A DNA stretch of 24,260 bases from a virus, in the IMG/VR virus record IMGVR_UViG_3300043772_001664, positions 1 to 24,260 of that record. One strand, given 5' to 3'. A program made the translations under genes and the position numbers. Below, piece by piece: positions 6,459 through 13,523 of the stretch. The notes below the pieces were generated by a model. The model was not told the DNA's origin, did not search any database, and saw only the letters and a list, made by a program, of their open reading frames with translations. The stretch's first letter is position 1, and every line of letters starts with the position of its first letter.

Positions 6459-6987
6459 AGAACCCCCTTCCTTTTTTAATTAATTTTTTTTGCCCTAATT
6501 GTCTAATGTTTTGTTCTTGCATTAACTCCCTTTTATCGTAAGTGTCATAAAAGTTATATTGCACCCCATCAAAAGTATAATTGTCATTAAACAATTTATC
6601 TTTTAACTTATTTAAAAATGCATTCTTTTTGCTTTGAACATCACCCATTAACTCCGCACGTCTTTTATCACTTACTTCCGAGCTTGTATCTTCATTGTTT
6701 TGTCTTATTCCATACTGACTAACATTAGCCCCATGCCATAATAAAAAGCGATAATAAGAACCTAAAACCAAAAAAGGCTTTATGTATTCATTAAATAAAG
6801 CTGTTAATTGTGGCTTAGTAGATAAGTTATCCATTAAGTCAGTATAAAAAGCTTCACTCACCCACGACTCAAATTCTACTTCCTGTGTATCTCGAATGTG
6901 TACATCTAAGTCAGAATCTTTTATGTTCTTACTTATTCTGCAATAAGCATCGAAATCGCTTTTAATTATTAGTGGTTTGTATGCCAT
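6433..6987 (-). CDS. Head-tail connector-like protein (DUF6712-like)
   Basis: The product has 184 residues, mostly helical. The N-terminus (LIIKSDFDAYCRISKNI) and the middle (FESWVSEAFYTDLMDNL; YIKPFLVLGSYYRFLLWHGA) match the pattern of DUF6712-type proteins, found next to portal genes of Bacteroidetes phages and considered connector or adaptor proteins. The C-terminus is basic (GQKKLIKKGRGFCGYPKD). It overlaps the portal stop by 26 nt, which supports stoichiometric co-translation with the portal. Function comes from position and pattern. Confidence 0.65.
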   Translation of the reverse strand: MAYKPLIIKSDFDAYCRISKNIKDSDLDVHIRDTQEVEFESWVSEAFYTDLMDNLSTKPQLTALFNEYIKPFLVLGSYYRFLLWHGANVSQYGIRQNNEDTSSEVSDKRRAELMGDVQSKKNAFLNKLKDKLFNDNYTFDGVQYNFYDTYDKRELMQEQNIRQLGQKKLIKKGRGFCGYPKDCW

Positions 6988-8335
6988 TACCTTTTACTAA
7001 TTTAGTTGCTTGTTCTTGAGTTAATCCAAATAAAATTACTAAAGTATTAACCTTTTGTTCAGTTGTTAATATATTATCTTGTAATATTCCAACTAAACTT
7101 TGTGTTCCACCAACACCCAATGTTTGAGCAAGTGTAATTGTACTTGTTTGTTTAGTTTCATCTGTTTGATAACCGCCTATCTCTCTAATTTCAGAATCAG
7201 TTAATTTTGCATAAACTTCAGGAGCGATATATTTAATCGGATTTAATTGAGTCATTTCAAAATCTAATTCAGGATAACATTGTTCTAATGCATCTGTAAT
7301 AATTTCTTGAAGTACCTTTACACGATTATTAAATAGTTCAATGTTATCTGCTATTATATTAGTTGAGAAACCAACATTACCGCCTAATCCAATTAAGAAT
7401 GGCGGAACTCCAAAAGCCCTTGCAACTTTATCTGCAACTCTTTTTGTGCTGTTTTCAATTGCATTTAAAATACCTTCATTACTCAATGGTTGGTAAACAG
7501 CAAGTTCCTCTTTTGTCTTAGCTTGTAAGATTAAAAGCTTTTGCCTTCCACTTGCTCCAGTTTCATCTTTTACATTACCAGTAAATTGTTCTAAAGTAGC
7601 ATCTAAATAATCTTGTTGAGTCATTCCGTTTTCATCTTCCTGTGTATTATCATAGTTGCCAACTATGTTTAAAATGCCACTTGGTAAAAATGAATTTGTA
7701 ACGCTTTCAAGTTCGTATTTACTATTCTCGCTATCTGTATTAATATCCTCAATCGCACTATAAAAAGTAGGAATAGGATAATAGTTTTTCATTGGTTTTT
7801 TTCTAAAGTAATAAAGGATTTCACCAGTATTATCGCCCCATTCCATTACATGTTCACGTAATTGTTCAGGGCTTATTTCAGCTCCATAAAATGCAGGAAA
7901 TTCTTTATCTTTTTCCTTTTTATATTTTGGAGTTCCAAAAGTATTATTAACAATAAAAGTACCTCTGTCTGTTTTTCTTATTTGCTCAAAAGGTATAATC
8001 TTTAATTCCTTTACTTTACCATCAAGTCCACGCATTACATACAAAGAAACAGCCTGAAAAGGCGCTACATAACTTGTAATATCTGCAATTAATTCATTAA
8101 ATGTTTGCTTTTCATTAATCTTAAAATCTCCTAATTGCTCATTTACTAAGCCATCTGCATATATATATTGAGTAAGTACATCAATACAAGCTGTTGCAGT
8201 TCCACTTTCATCTAATTGTTGTATTAGCTTTTGAGGAAAGTCATTATTTGCACCGTATTTTATTAAATCGGTGTTATTATCCTTGTAGATTTTAACAACA
8301 CGATTTTTATACGTTAAAGTGCGTGGTTTAAACAT
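6962..8335 (-). CDS. Phage portal protein
   Basis: The product has 457 residues, a normal size for the HK97-type portal family. Visible features: an early KYGANNDFPQKLIQQL segment (residues 26-41) seen in Bacteroidetes phage portals, a stem/clip region with IIPFEQIRKT (~115-124), and the strongly conserved portal core near residues 300-335 (RVADKVARAFGVPPFLIG followed by NVGFSTNIIADNIELFN), where a helix crosses into the tunnel. It forms the dodecameric DNA gate at the head vertex. The start ATG is 40 nt after the GT25 gene. Finding the portal after the capsid genes, separated by a glycan cassette, is unusual. Confidence 0.85.
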   Translation of the reverse strand: MFKPRTLTYKNRVVKIYKDNNTDLIKYGANNDFPQKLIQQLDESGTATACIDVLTQYIYADGLVNEQLGDFKINEKQTFNELIADITSYVAPFQAVSLYVMRGLDGKVKELKIIPFEQIRKTDRGTFIVNNTFGTPKYKKEKDKEFPAFYGAEISPEQLREHVMEWGDNTGEILYYFRKKPMKNYYPIPTFYSAIEDINTDSENSKYELESVTNSFLPSGILNIVGNYDNTQEDENGMTQQDYLDATLEQFTGNVKDETGASGRQKLLILQAKTKEELAVYQPLSNEGILNAIENSTKRVADKVARAFGVPPFLIGLGGNVGFSTNIIADNIELFNNRVKVLQEIITDALEQCYPELDFEMTQLNPIKYIAPEVYAKLTDSEIREIGGYQTDETKQTSTITLAQTLGVGGTQSLVGILQDNILTTEQKVNTLVILFGLTQEQATKLVKGNGIQTTNN

Positions 8336-8375
8336 GATTTCAAATTTAAGTTTTAATATATTTCTTTAAAGATAG

Positions 8376-8981
8376 TTAATATAAATCTTTATAATCTACC
8401 CACTTGTTTAATATAGTACTTTGATTAGGTGGATGCAAAATAAGTTTTTCTTTGCTTTTAAACCATTTTAATGAAGGCATTAACCCAGCAATGTAAGTGT
8501 CAATTTGTTTTTCCTCTTTTTCTATTTCTTTTAAAATTATTGGAATAGCTTTTTTATTTACTATGTAACCATAACCACCCCAACTTGCAAAGCATTTATT
8601 TAGCATGATTGAATAATTAACTGTACTTCCATTAGGTGAATAACCACCTAAGTGTATGCCATCCCAATCTTCAGGTAATTCCTTTAAGCAATCATTTAAC
8701 TTATTAATAAAGTCATCTGTAAAATCAACGTCATCTTCTAAAATAAAAACACTCTCTAAATTTTCATTCAAAGAGTGCTGAAGTATTGCCATGTGACTTC
8801 TAAGCGTTGCTATTTCAGTCGGCAATAAAAAACCATTATGTTTTATGCTTTCACTTTCGGTTGCCTTCCACGTTTGCGCTTTAATTCCTGCTCTTTCGGA
8901 ATTTCTTGTGAATTGTTTTCTCCTATCTCCAGAGGATTGTAAGTTAATGCAATAACATTTTCCGATATTTGCTCGAAAGTT
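8376..8981 (-). CDS. GT25-family glycosyltransferase, N-terminus in overlap
   Basis: The frame is open from 9023 to 8376. From 8957 down it reads CYCINLQSSGDRRKQF, then RAGIKAQTWKA, GFLLPTEIATLRSHMAILQ and FILEDDVDF, which is the GT25 (LPS glycosyltransferase) pattern from the first nucleotide-binding strand to the acidic metal motif; the whole domain is about 195 residues, the family norm. There is no ATG, GTG or TTG before a TTG at 8825, and starting there would lose the INL..S.DRR strand. I therefore place coding from 8981, just after a run of nine A where a -1 slip from the preceding gene would enter this frame. A non-AUG start (ATC 8966, ATT 8999), a broken gene, or a homopolymer error are alternatives. 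The likely role is adding a sugar to a phage or cell glycan. Confidence 0.65.
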   Translation of the reverse strand, partial: NFRANIGKCYCINLQSSGDRRKQFTRNSERAGIKAQTWKATESESIKHNGFLLPTEIATLRSHMAILQHSLNENLESVFILEDDVDFTDDFINKLNDCLKELPEDWDGIHLGGYSPNGSTVNYSIMLNKCFASWGGYGYIVNKKAIPIILKEIEKEEKQIDTYIAGLMPSLKWFKSKEKLILHPPNQSTILNKWVDYKDLY

Positions 8982-9175
8982 TTTTTTTCTTCCTGTAATT
9001 GTACATCGTACAAAGGATTCAATTCAATTAAATGGCTTTGCCCTGCAGCAAACATTAAGTTAGCAAAATAATCATTAAAGTTTAAATGATTTACTAAAAC
9101 ATCATTTCCTGATTTATCCTTAGTGATTATATCACAATGAATAAATTCTTGCTTAATTCTAAATTTTAAATTCAT
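8843..9175 (-). CDS. Small phage protein overlapping the GT25 frame
   Basis: The product has 110 residues starting MNLKFRIKQEFIHCDI with a beta-rich N-terminal half (LVNHLNFNDYFANLMFAAG) and an acidic linker, and ending in a basic tail, KRKRGRQPKVKA, of the kind seen at the ends of small phage proteins. No family is recognised. It starts with an ATGA overlap on the methyltransferase gene. Its last ~45 codons (after the A run at 8981-8989) are shared with the GT25 coding sequence in the -1 frame. The N-terminal ~65 residues could therefore be made both as this protein and as the front part of a GT25 fusion. Confidence 0.6.
   Translation of the reverse strand: MNLKFRIKQEFIHCDIITKDKSGNDVLVNHLNFNDYFANLMFAAGQSHLIELNPLYDVQLQEEKKTFEQISENVIALTYNPLEIGENNSQEIPKEQELKRKRGRQPKVKA
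8981..8989 (-). other. Nine-A run, possible -1 ribosomal slip site
   Basis: In the frame of the 110-residue gene the run reads GAA AAA AAA ACT, so A AAA AAA is in the phase of a classical -1 slippery heptamer. A -1 slip gives AAC TTT CGA and continues into the GT25 frame, whose first conserved strand begins about eight codons later. An AGGAAG directly precedes the run. I see no strong downstream hairpin. Frameshifting is an inference. Confidence 0.45.
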
Positions 9176-9744
9176 ACTCTTTTTAAAATAGTTAATCCGT
9201 TATTATTCGTGTATTGTCTGTAAATATACCATTCTTTATTAGCTTCTAAAAATTCATCTACAGCTGGCATCAATCCTTTTTTGTTTTCCGTTTGGTAGTT
9301 TTCCATGATTTCAGGAGTTTGCCAATCAGTCGGTTCATCATTTTGCCCGTAAGTAGTTGTATCGTGTAATACAATATATTTTTTTGCTTTTTTTGCATGT
9401 TTAAACAATTCTTTTTTAAGTTGTGAGTAAATATGTAAAGTGTCAATAAAAAGTAATTCTGTTGGCTCTATATCAATTTTAAGAGTATCTGCTTGAATGA
9501 ACTTCCAATTAGGGTAAACTTTTAAAGCTTCATCAATATTTGGATGAACATGTAAATCTATTCCAACTAAAATACTTGGATTTCTGTACATAAAAGCCCA
9601 TGTACTTACAACAGAACGAACCCCCATTTCTGTAATATGTGAACATTCTTTTGCTAAATCGTAAAGTACTTCCAAATGTTCGTTTATATCACTTGGGGTT
9701 TTACAAGCTTGGTGGTAATTATCTCTAATTAGTAATTGATTCAT
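9172..9744 (-). CDS. Class I SAM methyltransferase-like protein
   Basis: The product has 190 residues in a Rossmann-type order: HITEMGVRSVVSTWAF (36-51) as the SAM-binding strand and loop, ILVGIDLHVHP (58-68) with the acidic residue after strand 2, WKFIQADTLKI, ELLFIDTLHIYSQLKKEL (the 'IDg.H.Y' region of CmcI/MTase_24-type enzymes) and KYIVLHDTTTYG. This resembles sugar or small-molecule O-methyltransferases more than DNA methylases; no DPPY/NPPY motif is present. It lies between an FkbM methyltransferase (ATGA overlap) and the GT25 region, so methylation of a glycan is the natural guess. Substrate is unknown. Confidence 0.65.
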   Translation of the reverse strand: MNQLLIRDNYHQACKTPSDINEHLEVLYDLAKECSHITEMGVRSVVSTWAFMYRNPSILVGIDLHVHPNIDEALKVYPNWKFIQADTLKIDIEPTELLFIDTLHIYSQLKKELFKHAKKAKKYIVLHDTTTYGQNDEPTDWQTPEIMENYQTENKKGLMPAVDEFLEANKEWYIYRQYTNNNGLTILKRV

Positions 9745-10421
9745 ATTGTTGGTTTTCCTATTATATCGCCACTATTTAATATTATTGTTTTATAATTTAT
9801 TTCATTAAAAAATTCATCTATACTTCCTAAACTATTTCCGTATTGATTTAAATTTTCTTCTGAATATTCTGAAAATATTATTGGTTTATATTTTCCTATT
9901 GTTTTTAAACAACCTTTTAATACATTAATTTCATTTCCTTCAGTATCAATTTTAATAACATTAGGAATAATATTATTTTGTTTGCAAAAATAATCAATTG
10001 TAATTACTTCAACTTCTTTTTGAATTGTTTTTTTATGCCATGCAGGAACACCGCCCAACATTGATAATGCTATACAGCCATCAAATTCAACTTCATTAAA
10101 AATTTCTGTTCCAATTACATTAGATATTGCCTTTTTATGTGCAATTGTTTTACTATTATTAAATTTAATATTTTCTATCAATTCAATATAGGCTCTTGAA
10201 GGCTCAAAAGAATAAACCTGTAATGTTGGTAATATTAAATCTAAAAGAGAATAAGAACCAGTACACGCTCCAACATCAATTAAAATTGGATTATTATATT
10301 TGTTTAATTCATTTAAAACAAGTTCCAATAATTCTTTAGAATACACCTCATCATTTTCAAATGAACCTTTGTATTCATGTGTTTTTTCTGTTACTTTTAT
10401 TATTTTATCAAAGTATTTCAT
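9741..10421 (-). CDS. FkbM-family methyltransferase
   Basis: The product has 226 residues with the full FkbM pattern: PILIDVGACTGSYSLL (45-60) for SAM binding, VYSFEPSRAYIELIENI (69-85) with the acidic E73, KKAISNVIGTEIF, the later VITIDYFC (which precedes the core), and NVIKIDTEGNEINVLKGC (~158-175). Family members are O-methyltransferases acting on sugars and polyketides; many sit in surface-polysaccharide or phage glycan loci. It starts inside the end of the DUF5672-like gene (14-nt overlap) and ends with ATGA into the second methyltransferase. A cap-forming O-methylation of a glycan is a reasonable inference. Confidence 0.85.
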   Translation of the reverse strand: MKYFDKIIKVTEKTHEYKGSFENDEVYSKELLELVLNELNKYNNPILIDVGACTGSYSLLDLILPTLQVYSFEPSRAYIELIENIKFNNSKTIAHKKAISNVIGTEIFNEVEFDGCIALSMLGGVPAWHKKTIQKEVEVITIDYFCKQNNIIPNVIKIDTEGNEINVLKGCLKTIGKYKPIIFSEYSEENLNQYGNSLGSIDEFFNEINYKTIILNSGDIIGKPTI

Positions 10422-11013
10422 ATTGCTTTTTTATTTCGTTTACTTGTTCTAAAGGTAAATATTTTTCAACTGCATGATAACCTAAAGTTCCTAAATGAAA
10501 TTGAGTTTCACAGCTAAATTTATTTGCTACGTTTACTGGTGCTAAATTTAATTTTAAAACATTACAGCCCCATGCAAAATAAACATCTTCGTTAATATCG
10601 TTTTCAGGATTGCAAATTTCTAAAACTTTTAACATTGCTGATTTATGCCTAAAACTTAAACCACCATTACCAACAAAAGGATAAAAATCCCATGTTGCAC
10701 CAATGTAATCATATTCGTAAAAATCTTCAATCCCTTCCCTTAATAATCTGCTATCTTCCTGAAATATTAAAACGTTTTCCTCTTTAATTTTATTCCAAAA
10801 GTTTTTTGATTTTAAAAGCTTATTATATCCTCTAATATCATTGACTTCAACAACGTGAAATTCACAGTTAAGCATTTCTTGTAAATGCCTGTTATCTTCA
10901 GAACTAAAAATATAAAGCTTTGTGTATTTAGGTAAGTAAAATAAATGTTCTGTAATTACTTGGTATAAACTTAATCTTCGTGTATCTACTATTACAGCTG
11001 CTAATTCATGCAT
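10408..11013 (-). CDS. DUF5672-family, glycosyltransferase-like protein
   Basis: The product has 201 residues that follow the DUF5672 pattern closely: LAAVIVDTRRL (4-14), KYTKLYIFSSEDN, VLIFQEDSRLL (81-91) with the E-D pair where GT-A enzymes bind metal, YDYIGATWDF (101-110), VGNGGLSFRHKSAML (114-128), INEDVYFAWGC (140-150) and FHLGTLGYHAVEKYLP near the end. The family is GT-A-like and common in glycan clusters; sugar and acceptor are unknown. It is chained to the FkbM gene by a 14-nt overlap. No signal or membrane helix is present, so it acts in the cytoplasm. Confidence 0.8.
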   Translation of the reverse strand: MHELAAVIVDTRRLSLYQVITEHLFYLPKYTKLYIFSSEDNRHLQEMLNCEFHVVEVNDIRGYNKLLKSKNFWNKIKEENVLIFQEDSRLLREGIEDFYEYDYIGATWDFYPFVGNGGLSFRHKSAMLKVLEICNPENDINEDVYFAWGCNVLKLNLAPVNVANKFSCETQFHLGTLGYHAVEKYLPLEQVNEIKKQYEIL

Positions 11014-11081
11014 AATTCAATCGTATATAATTTACATTTCCAAACTTCAAATATCCCATCATAAAAATGATAAACTATCAT
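11001..11081 (-). CDS. Possible 26-residue micro-ORF between glycosyltransferases
   Basis: This frame begins with an ATGA overlap on the stop of the glycosyltransferase gene above it and ends at TAG 13 nt inside the DUF5672-like gene, thereby filling an otherwise unexplained 64-nt gap. It reads MIVYHFYDGIFEVWK and continues CKLYTIELCMN, a composition that looks protein-like. It may be a coupling peptide that carries ribosomes to the next gene, or a remnant of a longer product. It is too short for a family call. Confidence 0.35.
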   Translation of the reverse strand: MIVYHFYDGIFEVWKCKLYTIELCMN

Positions 11082-11818
11082 ATCAAAGTTTTATCAAAGT
11101 TAGGATGTTTTTTTAAAAATTCAGGCAATTTATTTTTATCGTAATTAATCGCATTCCAAAGGTTAATTGAAACTGGATGCAAATCACCAAAATTATTTTC
11201 AGGTGTCCATTTGTAAAATATTTTTTCTAAATAATCTGCTTTAATTTCATTAGCATGACCAAAGCATGAATACTTATATTCCATAACTGCTTTACTTTGT
11301 GCTGTACTAAAATGATAAATGGTTAAAGGACAGTTTAAATTCTGTAATGAATTATGGTTATTTAAATTCTCAATTCTTATTGGTCTAAAACCATCTAAAC
11401 AAATATAATTAAACGACCGCCAAAAATTAAGATAACCTTTTATTCCAAAATACCTTTCAGGATTTGTATAAGCGTATTTTAAAGCTATATCTATTTCAGT
11501 TGGTTCAAATACTTCATCAGCATCAATAGTTAGTATTAAATCAAATCCTTGTGAATATTTTTTTGCTACACTTCTGTGTATATTTTCAGCCCCATAAAAT
11601 TCAGCTTCGTCCCAAATTAATTTATTTCCTAAAACTTCCTCACAAACTTTCCTAATATCTTCAGCTTTATCAGGGCAATCCAAAATAGTTTTAAATCCAT
11701 GCGAAGGCTTGTGAACGTAACTGATAACCATTCCATCTACATTGTCTTTAATTGATAATAAACTTTCTTTTAAATATTCTAAACCATAGTGAATGGTCAT
11801 AAATCCTAAAACTTTCAT
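11078..11818 (-). CDS. Family 2-like glycosyltransferase
   Basis: The product has 246 residues. The start MKVLGFMTIHYGLEYLKESL (1-20) is the first strand and helix of a GT-A fold in which the enzyme 'follows' a nucleotide sugar, and LILTIDADEVFEP (94-106) holds the D-x-D metal motif (D99, D101) followed by E102. Later segments (GIKGYLNFWRSFNYIC, FRPIRIENL, LTIYHFSTAQS) fit the acceptor half seen in GT2-like enzymes of polysaccharide loci. It starts with ATGA on the CgeB-like gene. No membrane helix is present. Donor and acceptor cannot be told from sequence. Confidence 0.75.
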   Translation of the reverse strand: MKVLGFMTIHYGLEYLKESLLSIKDNVDGMVISYVHKPSHGFKTILDCPDKAEDIRKVCEEVLGNKLIWDEAEFYGAENIHRSVAKKYSQGFDLILTIDADEVFEPTEIDIALKYAYTNPERYFGIKGYLNFWRSFNYICLDGFRPIRIENLNNHNSLQNLNCPLTIYHFSTAQSKAVMEYKYSCFGHANEIKADYLEKIFYKWTPENNFGDLHPVSINLWNAINYDKNKLPEFLKKHPNFDKTLI

Positions 11819-12738
11819 TTTACTAATTTTATAATGTTTTCTACTTGATGCTTAAATGTATTTCTATTTAATACTAATTGTTGCCCGTTATAAGCAATTT
11901 GTTTTCTTTCATCTTCATTTTGTAAATAGTATTCAATCTTATTATTTAAATCTTCTATTGAATCAAAATAAACTAAATGCTTATAATTTTCGTAATCCTC
12001 TTCCATTTCTGGATGCTTATAAGACAAACAGAAAGCACCACTTCCCAATATTCTTAAAAGCCTATCTGAATTATAACGAGCTACATTATAATGGCTGCAA
12101 TTAATTGCAATCTTACATCCTTTATACCATTTAGCTTCCTCAAATTGCGAATGGTTTACATTTCCATTACCTTTTAACCAACCACTACCAAATAAACCAA
12201 AGGAACTTAATTTGTTTTTTAAGTTTTCTGCTATTTCAATTCTAAATTTACTAAATGGAAAATAACCAGCGCCATAATTATTAGCCATAAACAATACCTC
12301 ATAATCAGTATAAGCATCGCCAAAACTATTGTAAATGTTTTCATCATAACCAATTTCCAAGTATTCACTATCATATTCTAATTTTTTTAATTCTCTTACA
12401 TCTTCCATGTTACTGAAGGCTGTTAAACTAACAAAAGGTGCAGCATCAACCATCCATTGTGGTGCAGTATTTCTTTTGTCTCCAGTCCAATTAATTACAA
12501 AAGCACCATTACTTTTTAAATAATCAAATGTTTGATTTGCTACTATGCTTTCAGCTTGTATTTGAAAAAATACAACGTCAGGTTTACATTCGTTAAACTT
12601 CTGTAAAATTTTTACATTTAAATGCTGTTCGCCTGTGCTTAATTCAAAATAATTTTCATTCCCTAAAACATCTTTAAATGCTTTTTGAAATCCGTTTTCA
12701 CCTTCGGAAACGCAAAGACCTATGTGTAATAATTTCAT
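11815..12738 (-). CDS. Group 1 (CgeB-like) glycosyltransferase
   Basis: The product has 307 residues with a GT-B-like layout. The N-terminal half has strand patterns LLHIGLCVSEGENGF (3-17), KPDVVFFQIQAE and GAFVINWTGDKR (~78-89). The C-terminal half carries the CgeB/Glyco_trans_1_2 signature: CKIAINCSHYNVARYNSDRL (~210-229), ILGSGAFCLSYKHPEMEEDY (~232-251), HLVYFDSIEDLNNKIEYYL and a closing NGQQLVLNRNTFKHQVENII. These enzymes use nucleotide sugars in glycan assembly. It overlaps the neighbouring genes by 1 and 4 nt. Soluble, cytoplasmic. Confidence 0.8.
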   Translation of the reverse strand: MKLLHIGLCVSEGENGFQKAFKDVLGNENYFELSTGEQHLNVKILQKFNECKPDVVFFQIQAESIVANQTFDYLKSNGAFVINWTGDKRNTAPQWMVDAAPFVSLTAFSNMEDVRELKKLEYDSEYLEIGYDENIYNSFGDAYTDYEVLFMANNYGAGYFPFSKFRIEIAENLKNKLSSFGLFGSGWLKGNGNVNHSQFEEAKWYKGCKIAINCSHYNVARYNSDRLLRILGSGAFCLSYKHPEMEEDYENYKHLVYFDSIEDLNNKIEYYLQNEDERKQIAYNGQQLVLNRNTFKHQVENIIKLVK

Positions 12739-13523
12739 TAGTAATGAGGAAAAATAAAGTGATATGGTTCGCTTATTCTGTCTATTGCTTTATATGTTCT
12801 ATGATTAGATAGGTGCAAATGTATTGAGTGAATTGTTTTTGAAGGATTAAGCACATTGTAACCTGCTTGTTTTAATTCCCAAGCTATTCTATTATCACAT
12901 CCAGCAGTTCCTAAATGGTAATTTCCATCTTGTATTTTTTTTACTGCTCCATTAAATACCCAAGCATCTTGACTATCTTTTCTGTCAAATAAAACAGCAA
13001 GTCCATTTTCTTGGTAATCCCAGCGACTTAAAGCGTAACAGTCATCCTCTCTCATAAAACGAGAAAACAAAATTGTTTCATTGAAATAAATATCACTATT
13101 TGCAATCACATTAATACAGTCAGGATAATCGTTTGTTAATTCAAATATTTGTTTATATGTTAATCGTTCTGTTAAGCTAAAAACCTTATTGAAATGCTTT
13201 AATGAATGGTTTAATTTAGAACATGCATCAATTTCCTTTTGCCTTTCAATATTATCTTGTTGGTAGTATTGAACAAATAAATTAAGTGGCTTAAATTCAT
13301 ATTCACCATTTACCGCTTTTCTAAAATAGTTTTGAGCTTCCAACTTTATATTATTTTCTTTTATCCAATTAGTCAAAAGCATAACACCTTCTGTTACACA
13401 TGATGAACAATTAATATTTACTGCATGATTGCATAAAGTTTTGCATAATTCAAACAAATCATTTAATCTTTGTTTTGGATTATCTAAAACAGTTTTAACC
13501 TTATTAATTAATTCACTATTCAT
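12738..13523 (-). CDS. Glycosyltransferase-like protein, two domains
   Basis: The product has 261 residues. The N-terminal ~75 residues (with CSSC at 39-42) form a small separate helical domain. From about residue 80 a GT-A-like domain follows: NLFVQYYQ (81-88), INVIANSDIYF (137-147) with an S-D-x-Y metal-type motif, ALSRWDY (164-170), DSQDAWVF (183-190), GTAGCDNRIAWELKQAGY (205-222) and IHLHLSNHRTY (234-244). This order matches a glycosyltransferase group known from phages, bacteria and eukaryotic proteins, in which the GCDNR and H.H.SN motifs are conserved. It overlaps the HAD gene by 8 nt and the next GT by 1 nt. The specific sugar is unknown. Confidence 0.7.
   Translation of the reverse strand: MNSELINKVKTVLDNPKQRLNDLFELCKTLCNHAVNINCSSCVTEGVMLLTNWIKENNIKLEAQNYFRKAVNGEYEFKPLNLFVQYYQQDNIERQKEIDACSKLNHSLKHFNKVFSLTERLTYKQIFELTNDYPDCINVIANSDIYFNETILFSRFMREDDCYALSRWDYQENGLAVLFDRKDSQDAWVFNGAVKKIQDGNYHLGTAGCDNRIAWELKQAGYNVLNPSKTIHSIHLHLSNHRTYKAIDRISEPYHFIFPHY

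Noticed and set aside
8341-8348. TAAATTTG box just before the portal gene as a promoter
   Set aside because: The start point would fall on the portal ATG and no TTG lies 19 bases upstream; probably chance in AT-rich DNA.
8368-8390. AAAGAT...ATCTTT inverted repeat at the end of the GT25 gene as a terminator
   Set aside because: Only 6 AT-rich pairs with an 11-base loop and no U run directly after; too weak.
11856-12104. An 82-codon plus-strand frame opposite the CgeB-like gene
   Set aside because: Composition is Leu/Asn/Tyr noise and the minus strand carries a clear family pattern.
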